Shown piece by piece: positions 44,487 through 53,535 of a stretch of 64,000 nt of DNA. Position 1 is the stretch's first letter; each line of letters begins with the position of its first letter. Where the stretch lies: assembly GCF_019797825.1 (NCBI RefSeq), contig NZ_CP081855.1, forward strand, positions 1,054,001 to 1,118,000, written 5' to 3'. A model generated the notes under the pieces. The model saw only the letters and a list, made by a program, of their open reading frames with translations. It did no database searches and was not told where the DNA came from. Both the position numbers and the translations under genes were made by a program. Source of the stretch: Limosilactobacillus panis (GTDB taxonomy: Bacteria > Bacillota > Bacilli > Lactobacillales > Lactobacillaceae).

Positions 44487-44546
44487 TTGACGAATAGTAA
44501 CGCGACTCCTATAATTAAAAGCGTTGTTTATAAAGTGTTTACAACG
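44487..44546 (+). promoter_or_regulatory. Promoter and leader palindrome of amino acid ABC operon
   Basis: TTGACG (44487-44492), a 17-base spacer and a perfect TATAAT (44510-44515). Just downstream, CGTTGT (44522-44527) and ACAACG (44541-44546) form an inverted repeat over the expected start site, an operator-like arrangement that does not match the GlnR spacing. Confidence 0.7.
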
Positions 44547-44575
44547 TAATTTATGATTGGGATGGGGGACATAGT

Positions 44576-45319
44576 ATGTCAATGATTGAATTCCATAATG
44601 TCGAAAAGTATTATGGGAAATTTCACGCTTTAAAAAATATCAACCTCAATGTTGATGCCGGAGAAACGGTGGTCTTAATTGGTCCTTCCGGTTCGGGGAA
44701 AAGTACCTTGATTCGGACCATCAACGGGCTTGACCCAATTCAGTCCGGTAAACTGATTGTCAATAATTATGACCTTTCCGATAAGAAGACGAACATCAAT
44801 AAACTCCGTCGAGACGTTGGAATGGTTTTTCAGCATTTCAATCTTTACCAGAACAAGACCGTTTTAGAGAACATTATGCTTGCGCCGCGGATTGTCCTTA
44901 AACGGCCCGAAGATGAGAATCATGAATTGGCAATGCGGCTCCTCAACAAAGTCGGGTTGGCAAATAAGGCCGATAGCATGCCGAGTCAGCTTTCGGGTGG
45001 TCAGAAACAGCGGATAGCAATTGCCCGGAGCCTGGCAATGCAGCCAAAGTGCCTCCTCTTTGATGAACCGACGAGTGCTCTTGATCCAGAAATGATTGAT
45101 GATGTTTTGGACGTCATGAAGGACATCGCCAAAAACTCAAACATGACTATGCTGGTGGTTACCCACGAAATGGGCTTTGCACGTGCGGTGGCTGACCGGG
45201 TAATTTTCATGGCTGACGGTCAGATCCTTGAAGACGACTCTACCGAGAAGTTCTTTGGCGACCAGCCATCAACCGACCGGGCCCGTGAATTTATGAGCAA
45301 AATTAGTGGCCATCTGTAA
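44576..45319 (+). CDS. Polar amino acid ABC transporter, ATP-binding protein
   Basis: A 247-residue ATPase of the GlnQ type: Walker A GPSGSGKST, Q-loop VFQHFNLY, signature LSGGQKQRIAIARSLAMQP, Walker B LLFDEPTSALDP and the switch His in VVTHEMGFA. It energises import of a polar amino acid, probably glutamine or glutamate. GGGGGA is upstream of the ATG. First of four genes (ATPase, binding protein, two permeases) spaced -1 to 17 bases. Confidence 0.95.
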   Translation: MSMIEFHNVEKYYGKFHALKNINLNVDAGETVVLIGPSGSGKSTLIRTINGLDPIQSGKLIVNNYDLSDKKTNINKLRRDVGMVFQHFNLYQNKTVLENIMLAPRIVLKRPEDENHELAMRLLNKVGLANKADSMPSQLSGGQKQRIAIARSLAMQPKCLLFDEPTSALDPEMIDDVLDVMKDIAKNSNMTMLVVTHEMGFARAVADRVIFMADGQILEDDSTEKFFGDQPSTDRAREFMSKISGHL

Positions 45320-45336
45320 GGAAGGAGAGATTAGCC

Positions 45337-46170
45337 ATGCGTAAGATTTGGCGCTTAATATCAACTGCCTTCCTGGGGTTGGTGTTACTTACCTGCTTGT
45401 CCGCTTGTGGGGCAAAGTCAGTCGCTGAGCAGGATGTCTTGACCACTGACCAGAAGACCAACCGGATTACCTGGGGAGTAAAAGCCGATACTCGCTTATT
45501 CGGTCTTGAAAACATTCGGACCGGCAAACTTGAAGGCTTCGAAATTGACCTGGCCAAGGCATTGACCAAGAAGATCTTAGGCCCCAACGGGAAATGTACC
45601 TTTGTCCCCGTCACCAGTGGGACCCGGGTCCCCTTACTGAAAAATGGGAACATTGATGCAATCATGGCCACGATGACCATTACTCCGGAACGGGAAAAGC
45701 AAGTTGACTTTACTCATTCATACTTCGATGCAGGCCAGTCCCTGCTGGTTAAGAAGGGAAGTCCCATTAAGAATATTCAGGACCTTAATAAGCCGGGTAA
45801 GGTCATCTTAGGGGTCGCGGGTTCTAATTCCGTCAAGAATGTGGCGAAGTTTGCCCCGCGGGTCCGGGTCTTACAGTTATCCGACTACGCTCAGGCGATG
45901 ACGGCCCTGAAGTCCAAACAGGGTAATGCTCTGACGACGGATAACGGAATCCTATACGGGATGGCCGCCGAAAATCCCCACTACGAGGTAGTTGGCGGTA
46001 ATTTTACCAAGGAACCCTACGGAATTGCGGTAAACAAGAACCAAAACCGCTTTCGCAAGAAACTCAACTGGGCACTGGACCAGGTTGAAAAAGACGGTAC
46101 TTACAACCGTCTTCTCTTGAAGTGGTTTGGTCATGTCAAAGGATTTAATTTCCAGGAGATGAAACGGTAA
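45337..46170 (+). CDS. Amino acid ABC transporter substrate-binding lipoprotein
   Basis: A 277-residue lipoprotein with signal peptide and lipobox LSAC (Cys about residue 24), then a type II binding domain: GFEIDLAKAL, RVPLLKNGNIDAIMATMTITPER and FTHSYFDAGQSLLV are typical of the GlnH/bacterial solute-binding family 3. AAGGAG precedes the ATG. It captures the amino acid outside the membrane and passes it to the two permeases downstream; the stop overlaps the first permease start (TAATG). Confidence 0.94.
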   Translation: MRKIWRLISTAFLGLVLLTCLSACGAKSVAEQDVLTTDQKTNRITWGVKADTRLFGLENIRTGKLEGFEIDLAKALTKKILGPNGKCTFVPVTSGTRVPLLKNGNIDAIMATMTITPEREKQVDFTHSYFDAGQSLLVKKGSPIKNIQDLNKPGKVILGVAGSNSVKNVAKFAPRVRVLQLSDYAQAMTALKSKQGNALTTDNGILYGMAAENPHYEVVGGNFTKEPYGIAVNKNQNRFRKKLNWALDQVEKDGTYNRLLLKWFGHVKGFNFQEMKR

Positions 46171-46808
46171 TGATTAATTTAATTTCGAGTCAGTGGCAAC
46201 CGCTCCTGTTGGGGTTGTGGAACACCATTCTTTGTAGCGTAATCGCTTTAATTGGCAGTCTAATTATTGGGACATTCTTTGCCCTTCTAGAAATCTCACA
46301 GAAACGGGTTATTCGGTTAATTGGTAGTATCTACGTTGAAGTATTTCGGAACATTCCCTTACTGGTGATTGCGATGGGCTTCTTCCTGATCGTGCCCATG
46401 TATATCGCTAAGATCAACGGTTTTACGGCGGGAACGATTGGCCTAACTCTGTATACTTCCGCCTTCATTGCCGAAACAGTTCGGGCGGGAATCAACTCTG
46501 TTGAAACGGGCCAGTTGGAAGGAGCCCTGGCCAACGGGATGACTTATACTCAGGCAATGCGCTACATTATCCTACCCCAAGCGTTCAAGGTTGTGATCCC
46601 ACCACTGGGTAACCAATTTATCAACCTGGTGAAGAATTCATCCGTTCTGGCCTTCGTTGCCGGTTTTGACCTGATGTATCAAGGAAACCTGATTGCTAAC
46701 GACACCCTGCAGACGATGCCTACCTATTTCATTGTTGGGGTGCTTTACCTGATTATCACCCTGCCGCTTAGCTACTATATGCGGCACCTGGAAAAGAAAT
46801 TGGCTTAG
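46170..46808 (+). CDS. Amino acid ABC transporter permease 1
   Basis: A 212-residue permease with about five membrane helices and the EAA loop EGALANGMTYTQAMRYIILPQAFKVVIPPLGNQ that docks to the ATPase. The GlnP-like N-terminus LLLGLWNTILCSVIALIGS identifies the His/Glu/Gln family. The ATG overlaps the upstream stop. Confidence 0.94.
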   Translation: MINLISSQWQPLLLGLWNTILCSVIALIGSLIIGTFFALLEISQKRVIRLIGSIYVEVFRNIPLLVIAMGFFLIVPMYIAKINGFTAGTIGLTLYTSAFIAETVRAGINSVETGQLEGALANGMTYTQAMRYIILPQAFKVVIPPLGNQFINLVKNSSVLAFVAGFDLMYQGNLIANDTLQTMPTYFIVGVLYLIITLPLSYYMRHLEKKLA

Positions 46809-46820
46809 GGGGCAGATTAA

Positions 46821-47474
46821 ATGCAAAACTTCATTGATGCCTATTCCTGGATCAACATCCGCTTCCTTTTACAGGGGCTGTGGGTCACAATTGAAATCTC
46901 CGTGGCCTCGATTGTTGCTAGTTTTATTTTAGGAACCATCCTAGGAATTATCCGTTACGAAAAATTTAAATATTTTTCCGCAATTGTCGGTTTTATCATC
47001 GACATTATTCGGAACTTACCGTTACTGTTAATTATTTTCTTTACCTACTTTGGCTTGCCAAACATTGGAATCAAGCCCGAAATTATTCCGGCAGCCATCC
47101 TTGCTATGTCTATTTTTGAGTCGGCAATGGTTGCCGAAATCGTTCGGTCGGGAATTAATTCAATCGACTGCGGGCAAACGGAAGGGGCCCTGGCCAATGG
47201 CTTGACCCGCTGGCAGGCGCTGCGAATTATCGTCCTCCCTCAGGCCTTGCGCAACATGATGCCGGCTTTGGTCAGTCAGTTTATTTCTTTGGTGAAGGAT
47301 ACCTCCTTGGCAACCATCATTGTCCTGCCAGAGTTGATGTACCACGCACAAATAATCTACGGACAAAACACTAATTACATTATCCCAATGTTTGTCGCCT
47401 TGGCAGTCCTATACTTCATTGTCTGTTACTCACTGTCACTATTGGCCAAGTACCTTCGCCGACACTTAGCGTAA
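46821..47474 (+). CDS. Amino acid ABC transporter permease 2
   Basis: A 217-residue paralogue of the preceding permease, with the EAA loop EGALANGLTRWQALRIIVLPQALRNMMPALVSQ. Two distinct permeases with one ATPase imply a heterodimeric channel, as in Glu/Asp and Gln transporters. It begins 12 bases after the first permease; GGGGGCAG serves as the ribosome site. Operon end marked by a strong hairpin. Confidence 0.94.
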   Translation: MQNFIDAYSWINIRFLLQGLWVTIEISVASIVASFILGTILGIIRYEKFKYFSAIVGFIIDIIRNLPLLLIIFFTYFGLPNIGIKPEIIPAAILAMSIFESAMVAEIVRSGINSIDCGQTEGALANGLTRWQALRIIVLPQALRNMMPALVSQFISLVKDTSLATIIVLPELMYHAQIIYGQNTNYIIPMFVALAVLYFIVCYSLSLLAKYLRRHLA

Positions 47475-47490
47475 AACGCTAGTCAAAATT

Positions 47491-47541
47491 AGAAAGGGTC
47501 CACTAACGCTCATTCTCTTTGAACGTTAGCGGGCCCTTTCT
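47491..47541. terminator. Bidirectional terminator between ABC operon and YfhO gene
   Basis: AGAAAGGGTCCACTAACG pairs with CGTTAGCGGGCCCTTTCT (G-U and one mismatch) between convergent genes. Confidence 0.85.
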
Positions 47542-47542
47542 A

Positions 47543-50461
47543 TTATTTACTTTTTTTCTTCCAGATGATTGAAACCAGGGCGGCACAGATAAGCCAGAAG
47601 AGGCCGATCAGGCTAACTTTGGCCCCCGTCAGCAATCCCGGTACCTGGTAGGTAAAGGTAACGTGGTGGTTACCCCGGGGCAGCCAGACCCCGAGAAAGG
47701 CTTGATTGGTGCGAATTGTCTTGGCGCGGTGGTTATCAACTTTGCCGGACCAACCAGTCGAATATGGGATTGAGGAGGTCAATACCCCTGAACGGTCGGT
47801 TGTAATTTGGCCCCGTAAGCTATTCCGGCCGAAGTGGATATTCTTGAGGGCATGGCGTTGAATTGCCTCAACTTGCTGGTCGTAATGACGACCAAGCTTA
47901 ACGGCCACGACCCGGTAGTGGAGCTGGTAGTTCCCCAGCTTAGACGGCTGGAACTTTAGGGTTACCGGAAGATTACCATTGTAATAGCCAATGTTTAGCG
48001 TGGAGCTTGTTACCCGTTTGAACAAGGACAGAACATTTTGCTTGGCCTGAACGACACTGGCAGTTCCAAACTTACTATTGTAATTAAGCTTAAAACTAAT
48101 GTCTGGTGATCCGTTCAAGACGTGATAACGCCAGTATTTATACTGGTTATAACGCTGATTAATAATACTTCCCGGGTTAACAGCCATCTGCTGGAGGTGT
48201 TGTTTATCGTACTTGATTTGCTCGCGCATCGTGAATGGGGTGTACTTAATCTTGGAAAATTCAATGTGTAATTCGCTCCCCTGATAGCGGCGTGCCACCG
48301 CCGCCTTTTGCAATTCGGGAAACTGCAGTTGGTAGTATTCATCGCTATCGGTATATTTAAGATGGTTAGGATTAACCTTATTTAACCGGTTGGAGACTAG
48401 TTGACTTTTTAGGAAGGTGGCCCTGGTCAACTTAGCTAGATGCATCCCCTTAGTCTTACCATCAACGAGGGCCCCACTGGCCAGGGCACGCTCCTTTTCA
48501 CTTGGTGACAATCGCTGGTAACGACTATCACTGATGTAGTCGCCTTGCCAGTACATAAGGGGAAAGGCCTGGTTACTCTTATAGCGAATCGTCTGGGTGG
48601 GTACCAGTAGCTGCTTGTTGTTCTTGATGCTATTTGGGCTGGGCTGGCCAACATCGTAGTTGATGATAGGGTCGGTCGCCTTATCGAGGAAGTAGCCATG
48701 AGGAATCTTCAAGGCATTTTTCCCGTTGCTTTGAACAAAGAGGTAGCGAACACCGAAAAAGTTGTTCATCACGGACCGGTCATCGGCCTGGCGGATGGGG
48801 ATATTCGCCTTATATTGATTATTTTGTAGGGAGTTATTAAATTGACCGAGGTACTTATTCTGGAGGGAGTAGTAGGAGTCAATGTTATGTAAGCCCGAAG
48901 TCAGGTCGTTATCGAGGCTGGGCCCGAGGCCATCGGGACTAGTGTTATTATTAATGATTTGGTTCTGACTAACCGTTGAAACCCGGTAAAAGGGGTTCTT
49001 CTTAAGACCCTTGTCAAGGCCACCATAGCGGTTCGCGGTGATGGCTTGGTACTCACCCCGGCTGAGCATCATGGTTGAGAAGTTTCCATTAGCGGGGAAG
49101 GCGGAGTAGATGGCGTTAAATCCAGCATTGAGCAGGATGATCAAAAGCAGGTAGCGGTCGAGTTTAATTGCTGGCTGAACCTTTACGACCCAGAGTGCCA
49201 TTAGGGAAATAATCAGGAAGATGACGGGGACAAAGCTGTCATCCTTGTTGTCAAAGAAGTAGGTGGCGATCAGGACTAGGACATAAATCCCGGTAGCCAA
49301 GCTCAGAATATTTAGTTCGTGGCGACTGATTACTGGAGCATTCTGCATCAATAGGCAGACGGCCATTGCTAACGGCAGGTAAATCAGCAGTGTCCAGCGG
49401 TTAGATGCCGACATCATTCCATTGAAGAAAGCGCCCACCGCGGGAATAAGGAGCATCACCAAAGAACAGAAGAGGCTAATTGTCAGTAAGGGGTACTGCC
49501 GGTAGTGCATATAAATATAGACCAGGGCAATGAACCCGATTGACACGATTCCCAGTGCTGTCCAGTACATGAAATACCACTGCCCACCGTTAATTAGTTG
49601 CTTGGGTAAAAAGAGGTAGTAGTAGAGAGGGTAAACTTTAAGCCCGTTAGCAAATTCAGCACCAGTCCGGGTTGAATTGGTGATGGCCATGATTTCTGGA
49701 ACCAGCATAACAGCAGACACCAGAAGACTGGTGATTGTGGCGAAGGCGAGTTTAGCCACCGTCTGCATGTAACTGAGACGGTGACGGTAGTGGGTCAGGA
49801 CCCGTAATACCAGGAAGATAACAGCGCCAATGCCGAGAACGAAAGCAAGGTAGTAGTTGCTGATTAGCATCCAGATAAATACCCCCGTTAGCGGCCAGGC
49901 ACTGCCTCCCTGAAGGACCCGTTCAATCTGGACCACAATTAATGGGAAGAGGATGAACGGGGTCGTAAAGAAGGGCTGAGCAACGCATGCATAGAGAAGG
50001 AAGGCGTTCACCATGTAGGTAGTCGCCCCGGCCAAAATGACGTTATCACGGAATTTGAAGTGCTGGGCAAAGTAAACAAAGGCTAAGCCGACACAGTACA
50101 TTCGGATAATCCCGATTACCTGGTAAGCGAGGGTTATTTTAGCTGCCGGAAAGAGGAGAGCGAGGTAGGCGAAAACATCACCAATTGTGTAGTAGGAATA
50201 AACCTGGAAGGTATCGGTCCCCAGACCCATTTGCCATGACCAGAAGGAAAAATGGCTTGGATGATGGAAGAAATTGATCAGTGCCTGACGATAATTGGCC
50301 AGCAGGGGCACGTGCTGGTTTAGGGCATCCTTGCTGAGGATGAAGGTATGCCCGGTCAGCAAGTATGTCCCAAAAATACAAGCTGCCAAAAAGATAAACA
50401 CCAAGCTGTACTTTAGGTAAAGCATCTTTAGCGGTCGCTTATTTGTAAATGAAAAATCCAT
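47543..50461 (-). CDS. YfhO family membrane glycosyltransferase-like protein
   Basis: A 972-residue membrane protein with about 12 helices in residues 15-440, a large extracytoplasmic domain (about 440-935) and a final helix before the KKKSK end. The early motifs LSKDALNQHVPLLANYRQAL and FWSWQMGLGTDTFQVYSYY are characteristic of the YfhO/GT-C-like family. In Firmicutes such proteins add sugars to lipoteichoic or other wall polymers; the sugar is unknown here. The ATG at 50461 follows GGAG by 10 bases; another ATG 7 codons upstream lacks a ribosome site. Single-gene unit. Confidence 0.9.
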   Translation of the reverse strand: MDFSFTNKRPLKMLYLKYSLVFIFLAACIFGTYLLTGHTFILSKDALNQHVPLLANYRQALINFFHHPSHFSFWSWQMGLGTDTFQVYSYYTIGDVFAYLALLFPAAKITLAYQVIGIIRMYCVGLAFVYFAQHFKFRDNVILAGATTYMVNAFLLYACVAQPFFTTPFILFPLIVVQIERVLQGGSAWPLTGVFIWMLISNYYLAFVLGIGAVIFLVLRVLTHYRHRLSYMQTVAKLAFATITSLLVSAVMLVPEIMAITNSTRTGAEFANGLKVYPLYYYLFLPKQLINGGQWYFMYWTALGIVSIGFIALVYIYMHYRQYPLLTISLFCSLVMLLIPAVGAFFNGMMSASNRWTLLIYLPLAMAVCLLMQNAPVISRHELNILSLATGIYVLVLIATYFFDNKDDSFVPVIFLIISLMALWVVKVQPAIKLDRYLLLIILLNAGFNAIYSAFPANGNFSTMMLSRGEYQAITANRYGGLDKGLKKNPFYRVSTVSQNQIINNNTSPDGLGPSLDNDLTSGLHNIDSYYSLQNKYLGQFNNSLQNNQYKANIPIRQADDRSVMNNFFGVRYLFVQSNGKNALKIPHGYFLDKATDPIINYDVGQPSPNSIKNNKQLLVPTQTIRYKSNQAFPLMYWQGDYISDSRYQRLSPSEKERALASGALVDGKTKGMHLAKLTRATFLKSQLVSNRLNKVNPNHLKYTDSDEYYQLQFPELQKAAVARRYQGSELHIEFSKIKYTPFTMREQIKYDKQHLQQMAVNPGSIINQRYNQYKYWRYHVLNGSPDISFKLNYNSKFGTASVVQAKQNVLSLFKRVTSSTLNIGYYNGNLPVTLKFQPSKLGNYQLHYRVVAVKLGRHYDQQVEAIQRHALKNIHFGRNSLRGQITTDRSGVLTSSIPYSTGWSGKVDNHRAKTIRTNQAFLGVWLPRGNHHVTFTYQVPGLLTGAKVSLIGLFWLICAALVSIIWKKKSK

Positions 50462-50645
50462 TATTATATAACTCCATCTCAATATATCAAATACTAATAT
50501 TTTAGCATTTTAAAGACGGCAATGTGAATATTAATGAGTAGACTAGTGTAATTGTGAGCTAACTAATTATTCCTAAGTCTTTCATGGTAATATCCGGGTG
50601 AGTTTACCGGCCTGGCTTTCTATTATAAGTAAAAAGTAGTTAATT

Positions 50646-50685
50646 TTGAAAGCGGTTACTGCTTAGAAATGATCGGTGCTATACT
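50646..50685 (+). promoter_or_regulatory. cre site overlapping the lipoyl operon promoter
   Basis: TTGAAAGCGGTTACT at 50646-50660 matches the CcpA cre consensus WTGNAANCGNWNNCW at all defined positions. It overlaps the -35-like TTACTG (50656-50661); the -10 is TATACT at 50680-50685 with TGC before it (extended -10). This placement implies carbon catabolite repression. Confidence 0.7.
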
Positions 50686-50728
50686 TTAGGCGGATTGTTA
50701 TTGGACAAAATGGATGGAAGTGAATATT

Positions 50729-50971
50729 ATGCTAAAGAATATTGAAATGCCCAAGTTGAGTCCCAAGTCTGATGATTATTTTTTTGGTACTTGGAAGAAG
50801 CAACCCGGTGACCAAATTAAGAAGGGTGACCCGCTCTTCGAAGTGGAAACCGAAAAGGTAATCAGCGAAGTCCCAAGTGACTTTGCCGGAGTACTCAAGG
50901 AGCAGAAAGTCAGTGAAGGCGATCCCATCTCTGTTGGGGATGTTGTTGCAACAATCGAAGTTGATGAATAG
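50729..50971 (+). CDS. Free-standing lipoyl (biotinyl/lipoyl attachment) domain protein
   Basis: Only 80 residues, essentially one lipoyl domain of the E2 type: IEMPKLSPK at the start, GDQIKKGDPLFEVETEKVISEVPS with the lipoylated Lys (about residue 43) at the hairpin tip, and SEGDPISVGDVVATIE at the end. No E3-binding or acyltransferase domain is attached, and it is shorter than GcvH. ATG 50729 follows GGAAGTG; the ATG at 50714 has no ribosome site. lipA starts 18 bases later and lplA after that, so this is very likely the acceptor on which lipoate is built. Its catalytic partner is not in the window. Confidence 0.88.
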   Translation: MLKNIEMPKLSPKSDDYFFGTWKKQPGDQIKKGDPLFEVETEKVISEVPSDFAGVLKEQKVSEGDPISVGDVVATIEVDE

Positions 50972-50989
50972 AAAGGCTGGCTATTATCT

Positions 50990-51871
50990 ATGACCGAAAG
51001 TTTAGCTGCAAAAAAGCCCAGTTGGTTAAAAGTTCGTTATGATGAAGAAAAGGTTGAGCACGTTAGCAAGCTGTTAAATAAACTCAACTTGAATACTGTC
51101 TGTGCCGAAGCAAACTGCCCAAACGTTGGTGAATGCTTCGGGACGGGAACAGCGGCATTCATGATTTTGGGGCCTTACTGTACGCGGAATTGTCGCTTCT
51201 GTGATGTTCCCCATAAGCGTCCAGCACCCGTTGACCTGAAGGAACCGATGCGGGTTGCTAAGGCAATTAAAGAACTAGGTTTGAAGCACGTTTGTGTTAC
51301 TAGTACCGACCGGGATGACCTCCCCGACCTCGGGGCCGACCAGTTTGTCCGGGTTATCAAGGCAATTCGGGAGTTGTCACCACACACGACGATTGAGGTT
51401 TTGACCCCTGATTTCCAAGGGAAGACTGACCTTGTTCAGCGGGTCTTAGATGCCAAACCGGATGTTTTCAACCACAATATCGAGACGGTTCGCCGGGTTA
51501 CCCCACTGGTTCGTGACCACCGGGCAACGTATGATCACTCATTGAATGTTTTGCGTTACGCTCACAAACACGCGCACGAGGGAACCTACGTTAAGACCGG
51601 GATTATGCTGGGTCTGGGTGAAAAAGACGATGAAGTTTACCAGACGATGGACGACTTGATTGATGCTGGCGTTGATTTTCTTTCCATTGGCCAGTATGTC
51701 CAGCCTTCACCCAAGCACTACCCGCTCAAGGAATGGGTTCCTGTTAAACGATACCAGAAGTACTATAACGTTGCGATGGATAAGGGCTTTAAATTCGTTG
51801 CTAGTTCACCACTTGTTCGGAGTTCCTACAAGGCTAGTGCTGAATTGGCTGCCGTTGGAGTAAGTCGGTAA
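50990..51871 (+). CDS. lipA: Lipoyl synthase
   Basis: Radical-SAM enzyme that inserts two sulfurs into octanoyl groups on lipoyl domains. The 293-residue protein has the auxiliary-cluster motif CAEANCPNVGEC, the radical-SAM CTRNCRFC, and the C-terminal LVRSSYKA with the Ser that ligates the auxiliary cluster. Complete and of standard length. Its stop overlaps the lplA start by one base (TAATG). Confidence 0.96.
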   Translation: MTESLAAKKPSWLKVRYDEEKVEHVSKLLNKLNLNTVCAEANCPNVGECFGTGTAAFMILGPYCTRNCRFCDVPHKRPAPVDLKEPMRVAKAIKELGLKHVCVTSTDRDDLPDLGADQFVRVIKAIRELSPHTTIEVLTPDFQGKTDLVQRVLDAKPDVFNHNIETVRRVTPLVRDHRATYDHSLNVLRYAHKHAHEGTYVKTGIMLGLGEKDDEVYQTMDDLIDAGVDFLSIGQYVQPSPKHYPLKEWVPVKRYQKYYNVAMDKGFKFVASSPLVRSSYKASAELAAVGVSR

Positions 51872-52854
51872 TGATTTTCGTTCAAAGCATGGGGCACCAG
51901 GCAGCTGACAATTTTGCCTTGGAATACTGGCTCACCAAGAAAAGGTTTGACGACCTTGTTTTCTTACTTTGGACGACTGATCCCACCATTATGCTGGGTA
52001 AGTACCAGGATGCGTTAGCGGAGGTCAACCTGGAATACGCTGATTTGCACCATTTAACGGTGGCCCGGCGTTTGTCGGGCGGCGGAACCATCTTTACGGA
52101 CCGGGGGAGCTACCAATACTCCTTTATTAAGCCGTCAGTAAAGCAAACGATTGATTTTGATAGTTTCCTGAAAATTATTTGTAATGCCTTGACTGAGCTC
52201 GGCTTGCCGGTGAAGCGCTCCAGTCGTAATGACTTGACAATCAACGGTCGCAAGTTTTCCGGAAATGCCCAGTACAACCGAAATGACTGTGTGGTTCACC
52301 ACGGGAGCCTTCTTTTCGATGCCAATATTGACGAAATGACGGCGGCCTTGCATGTTGACCCAATGAAGCTGAAGGCTAAAAAAATCTCTTCTGTCCACCA
52401 GCGGGTTCTCAACTTACGGAACTTTCTTCCTAGCTTGTCTATGGATGAGTTCGGTGCGAAGTTGAAGCGGGCTGTTTTTAACCAGGCCGGTAAGGTAGTG
52501 AACTATTCGCTGACGAGTGCCGACCAGGACGAAATTCAGGCGATTAAGGTGCGGATCTTTGCTAATCAGGCCTTTGTCTATGGGCAAACTCCACGGACGG
52601 CAATTATGAAGGAAAAGTATTTTCATGGTGGGGGCCTTGTTAAACTCGCCGTGAACGTTGATCATGGTTATTTAAAGCAGATTCACATTACTGGTGACTT
52701 TTTCAGTAACCTAGATGTTCGAGGCCTGGAGAAGGTACTTGCCGGGAAAATGTTTCAGCCGGCAATAATTCGTCCGGTGTTGGACCAGTGGTTGCAGAAA
52801 ACCCCAATTCAAAATATTACTACCGAACAAGTCTTAGATTTGTTGTTTGGATAA
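51871..52854 (+). CDS. lplA: Lipoate-protein ligase A
   Basis: Attaches free lipoate or octanoate to lipoyl domains via an adenylate. The 327-residue protein has RRLSGGGTIFTDRGSYQYSF, the catalytic Lys in INGRKFSGNAQ, HHGSLLFDANID, KKISSVHQRVLNL and a C-terminal accessory domain. Overlaps lipA by one base, so translation is coupled. With the preceding lipoyl domain and LipA it makes a complete attach-and-sulfurate module. Confidence 0.95.
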   Translation: MIFVQSMGHQAADNFALEYWLTKKRFDDLVFLLWTTDPTIMLGKYQDALAEVNLEYADLHHLTVARRLSGGGTIFTDRGSYQYSFIKPSVKQTIDFDSFLKIICNALTELGLPVKRSSRNDLTINGRKFSGNAQYNRNDCVVHHGSLLFDANIDEMTAALHVDPMKLKAKKISSVHQRVLNLRNFLPSLSMDEFGAKLKRAVFNQAGKVVNYSLTSADQDEIQAIKVRIFANQAFVYGQTPRTAIMKEKYFHGGGLVKLAVNVDHGYLKQIHITGDFFSNLDVRGLEKVLAGKMFQPAIIRPVLDQWLQKTPIQNITTEQVLDLLFG

Positions 52855-52856
52855 AG

Positions 52857-52904
52857 AAAATCCAGGAGATAAAGGGAGCAGATGCCTTTTATCTCCTGGG
52901 TTTT
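52857..52904 (+). terminator. Terminator after the lipoyl operon
   Basis: AAAATCCAGGAGATAAAGG pairs with CCTTTTATCTCCTGGGTTTT around a 9-base loop; also suits the convergent chimeric ORF. Confidence 0.87.
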
Positions 52905-52908
52905 GTTA

Positions 52909-53535
52909 CTATTCCATTGTTCTAATTGTGTGATAGCCTCCGTGGATCGCATTCATGATCTTACGTGGCTGTAATGCATCACCAATAACGTTTGCGTGAT
53001 CGTCAAAGAGGGCATAGAGGTCGTTACTAAGCTGGTCATTGGATCGAAAACCGATGGCGTTCAAAACAGTATCACAGGCCAGTGTTTGCACTTGTTTCTG
53101 ATTATCAACATAGGTGGTCTGGCCATTCTCGACCTCTTTAACTATTGCACTCGTGTGGACAGTAACATTATCTACGGTAACTTTAGCTTTCAGGTGCTGT
53201 TCATTGTTCAAGCACTCGTTGGCGTTTGCAGGATGTTTGGTAATTGCTCGAATAGGGTCCACCTGGTACCCTTGTTCAGCCAAGTCACAGGCGGTTTCGG
53301 TTCCTGTGAGGCCGGCACCGATTACGGCGACGTGGTGACCGGGTTTAACGCGGTGGTTGAGATAGTCAACTGCAAAAGCCGCGTTTTCCTTCATTCCAGA
53401 GATAGAGGTCGTGACTGGTGAGGACCCAGTAAGCTTGGCAACCTGACTCATTGAAACGCTGCCATAGCCATCATTAGTAATGATCTTGGCAACGGCATCC
53501 ATAATCAAAGTTCTGTTATTACTTTTGTTTGCCAT
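52909..53535 (-). pseudogene. Chimeric ORF: TetR N-terminus fused to flavin oxidoreductase C-terminus
   Basis: An open 208-codon frame made of two unrelated pieces. Residues 1 to about 40 (RTLIMDAVAKIITNDGYGSVSMSQVAKLTGSS) are the DNA-binding start of a TetR regulator. From about residue 40 (TGSSPVTTSISGM) the sequence is the C-terminal FAD/NAD part of an old-yellow-enzyme/2,4-dienoyl-CoA-reductase-like protein: VAVIGAGLTGTETACDLAEQG, then DTVLNAIGFRSN and VIGDALQPRKIMNAIHGGY. The TetR ligand domain, the OYE barrel and the Fe-S region are missing. The join falls on TGSSP, which fits both families. Start ATG 53535 has GGAGG 5 bases upstream. Most likely a deletion scar. Confidence 0.82.

Noticed and set aside
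52909..53535. Chimeric ORF as a functional TetR regulator of the lipoyl operon
   Set aside because: The ligand-binding and dimerisation half of TetR is absent and the HTH is cut at the recognition helix, so repressor function is unlikely.
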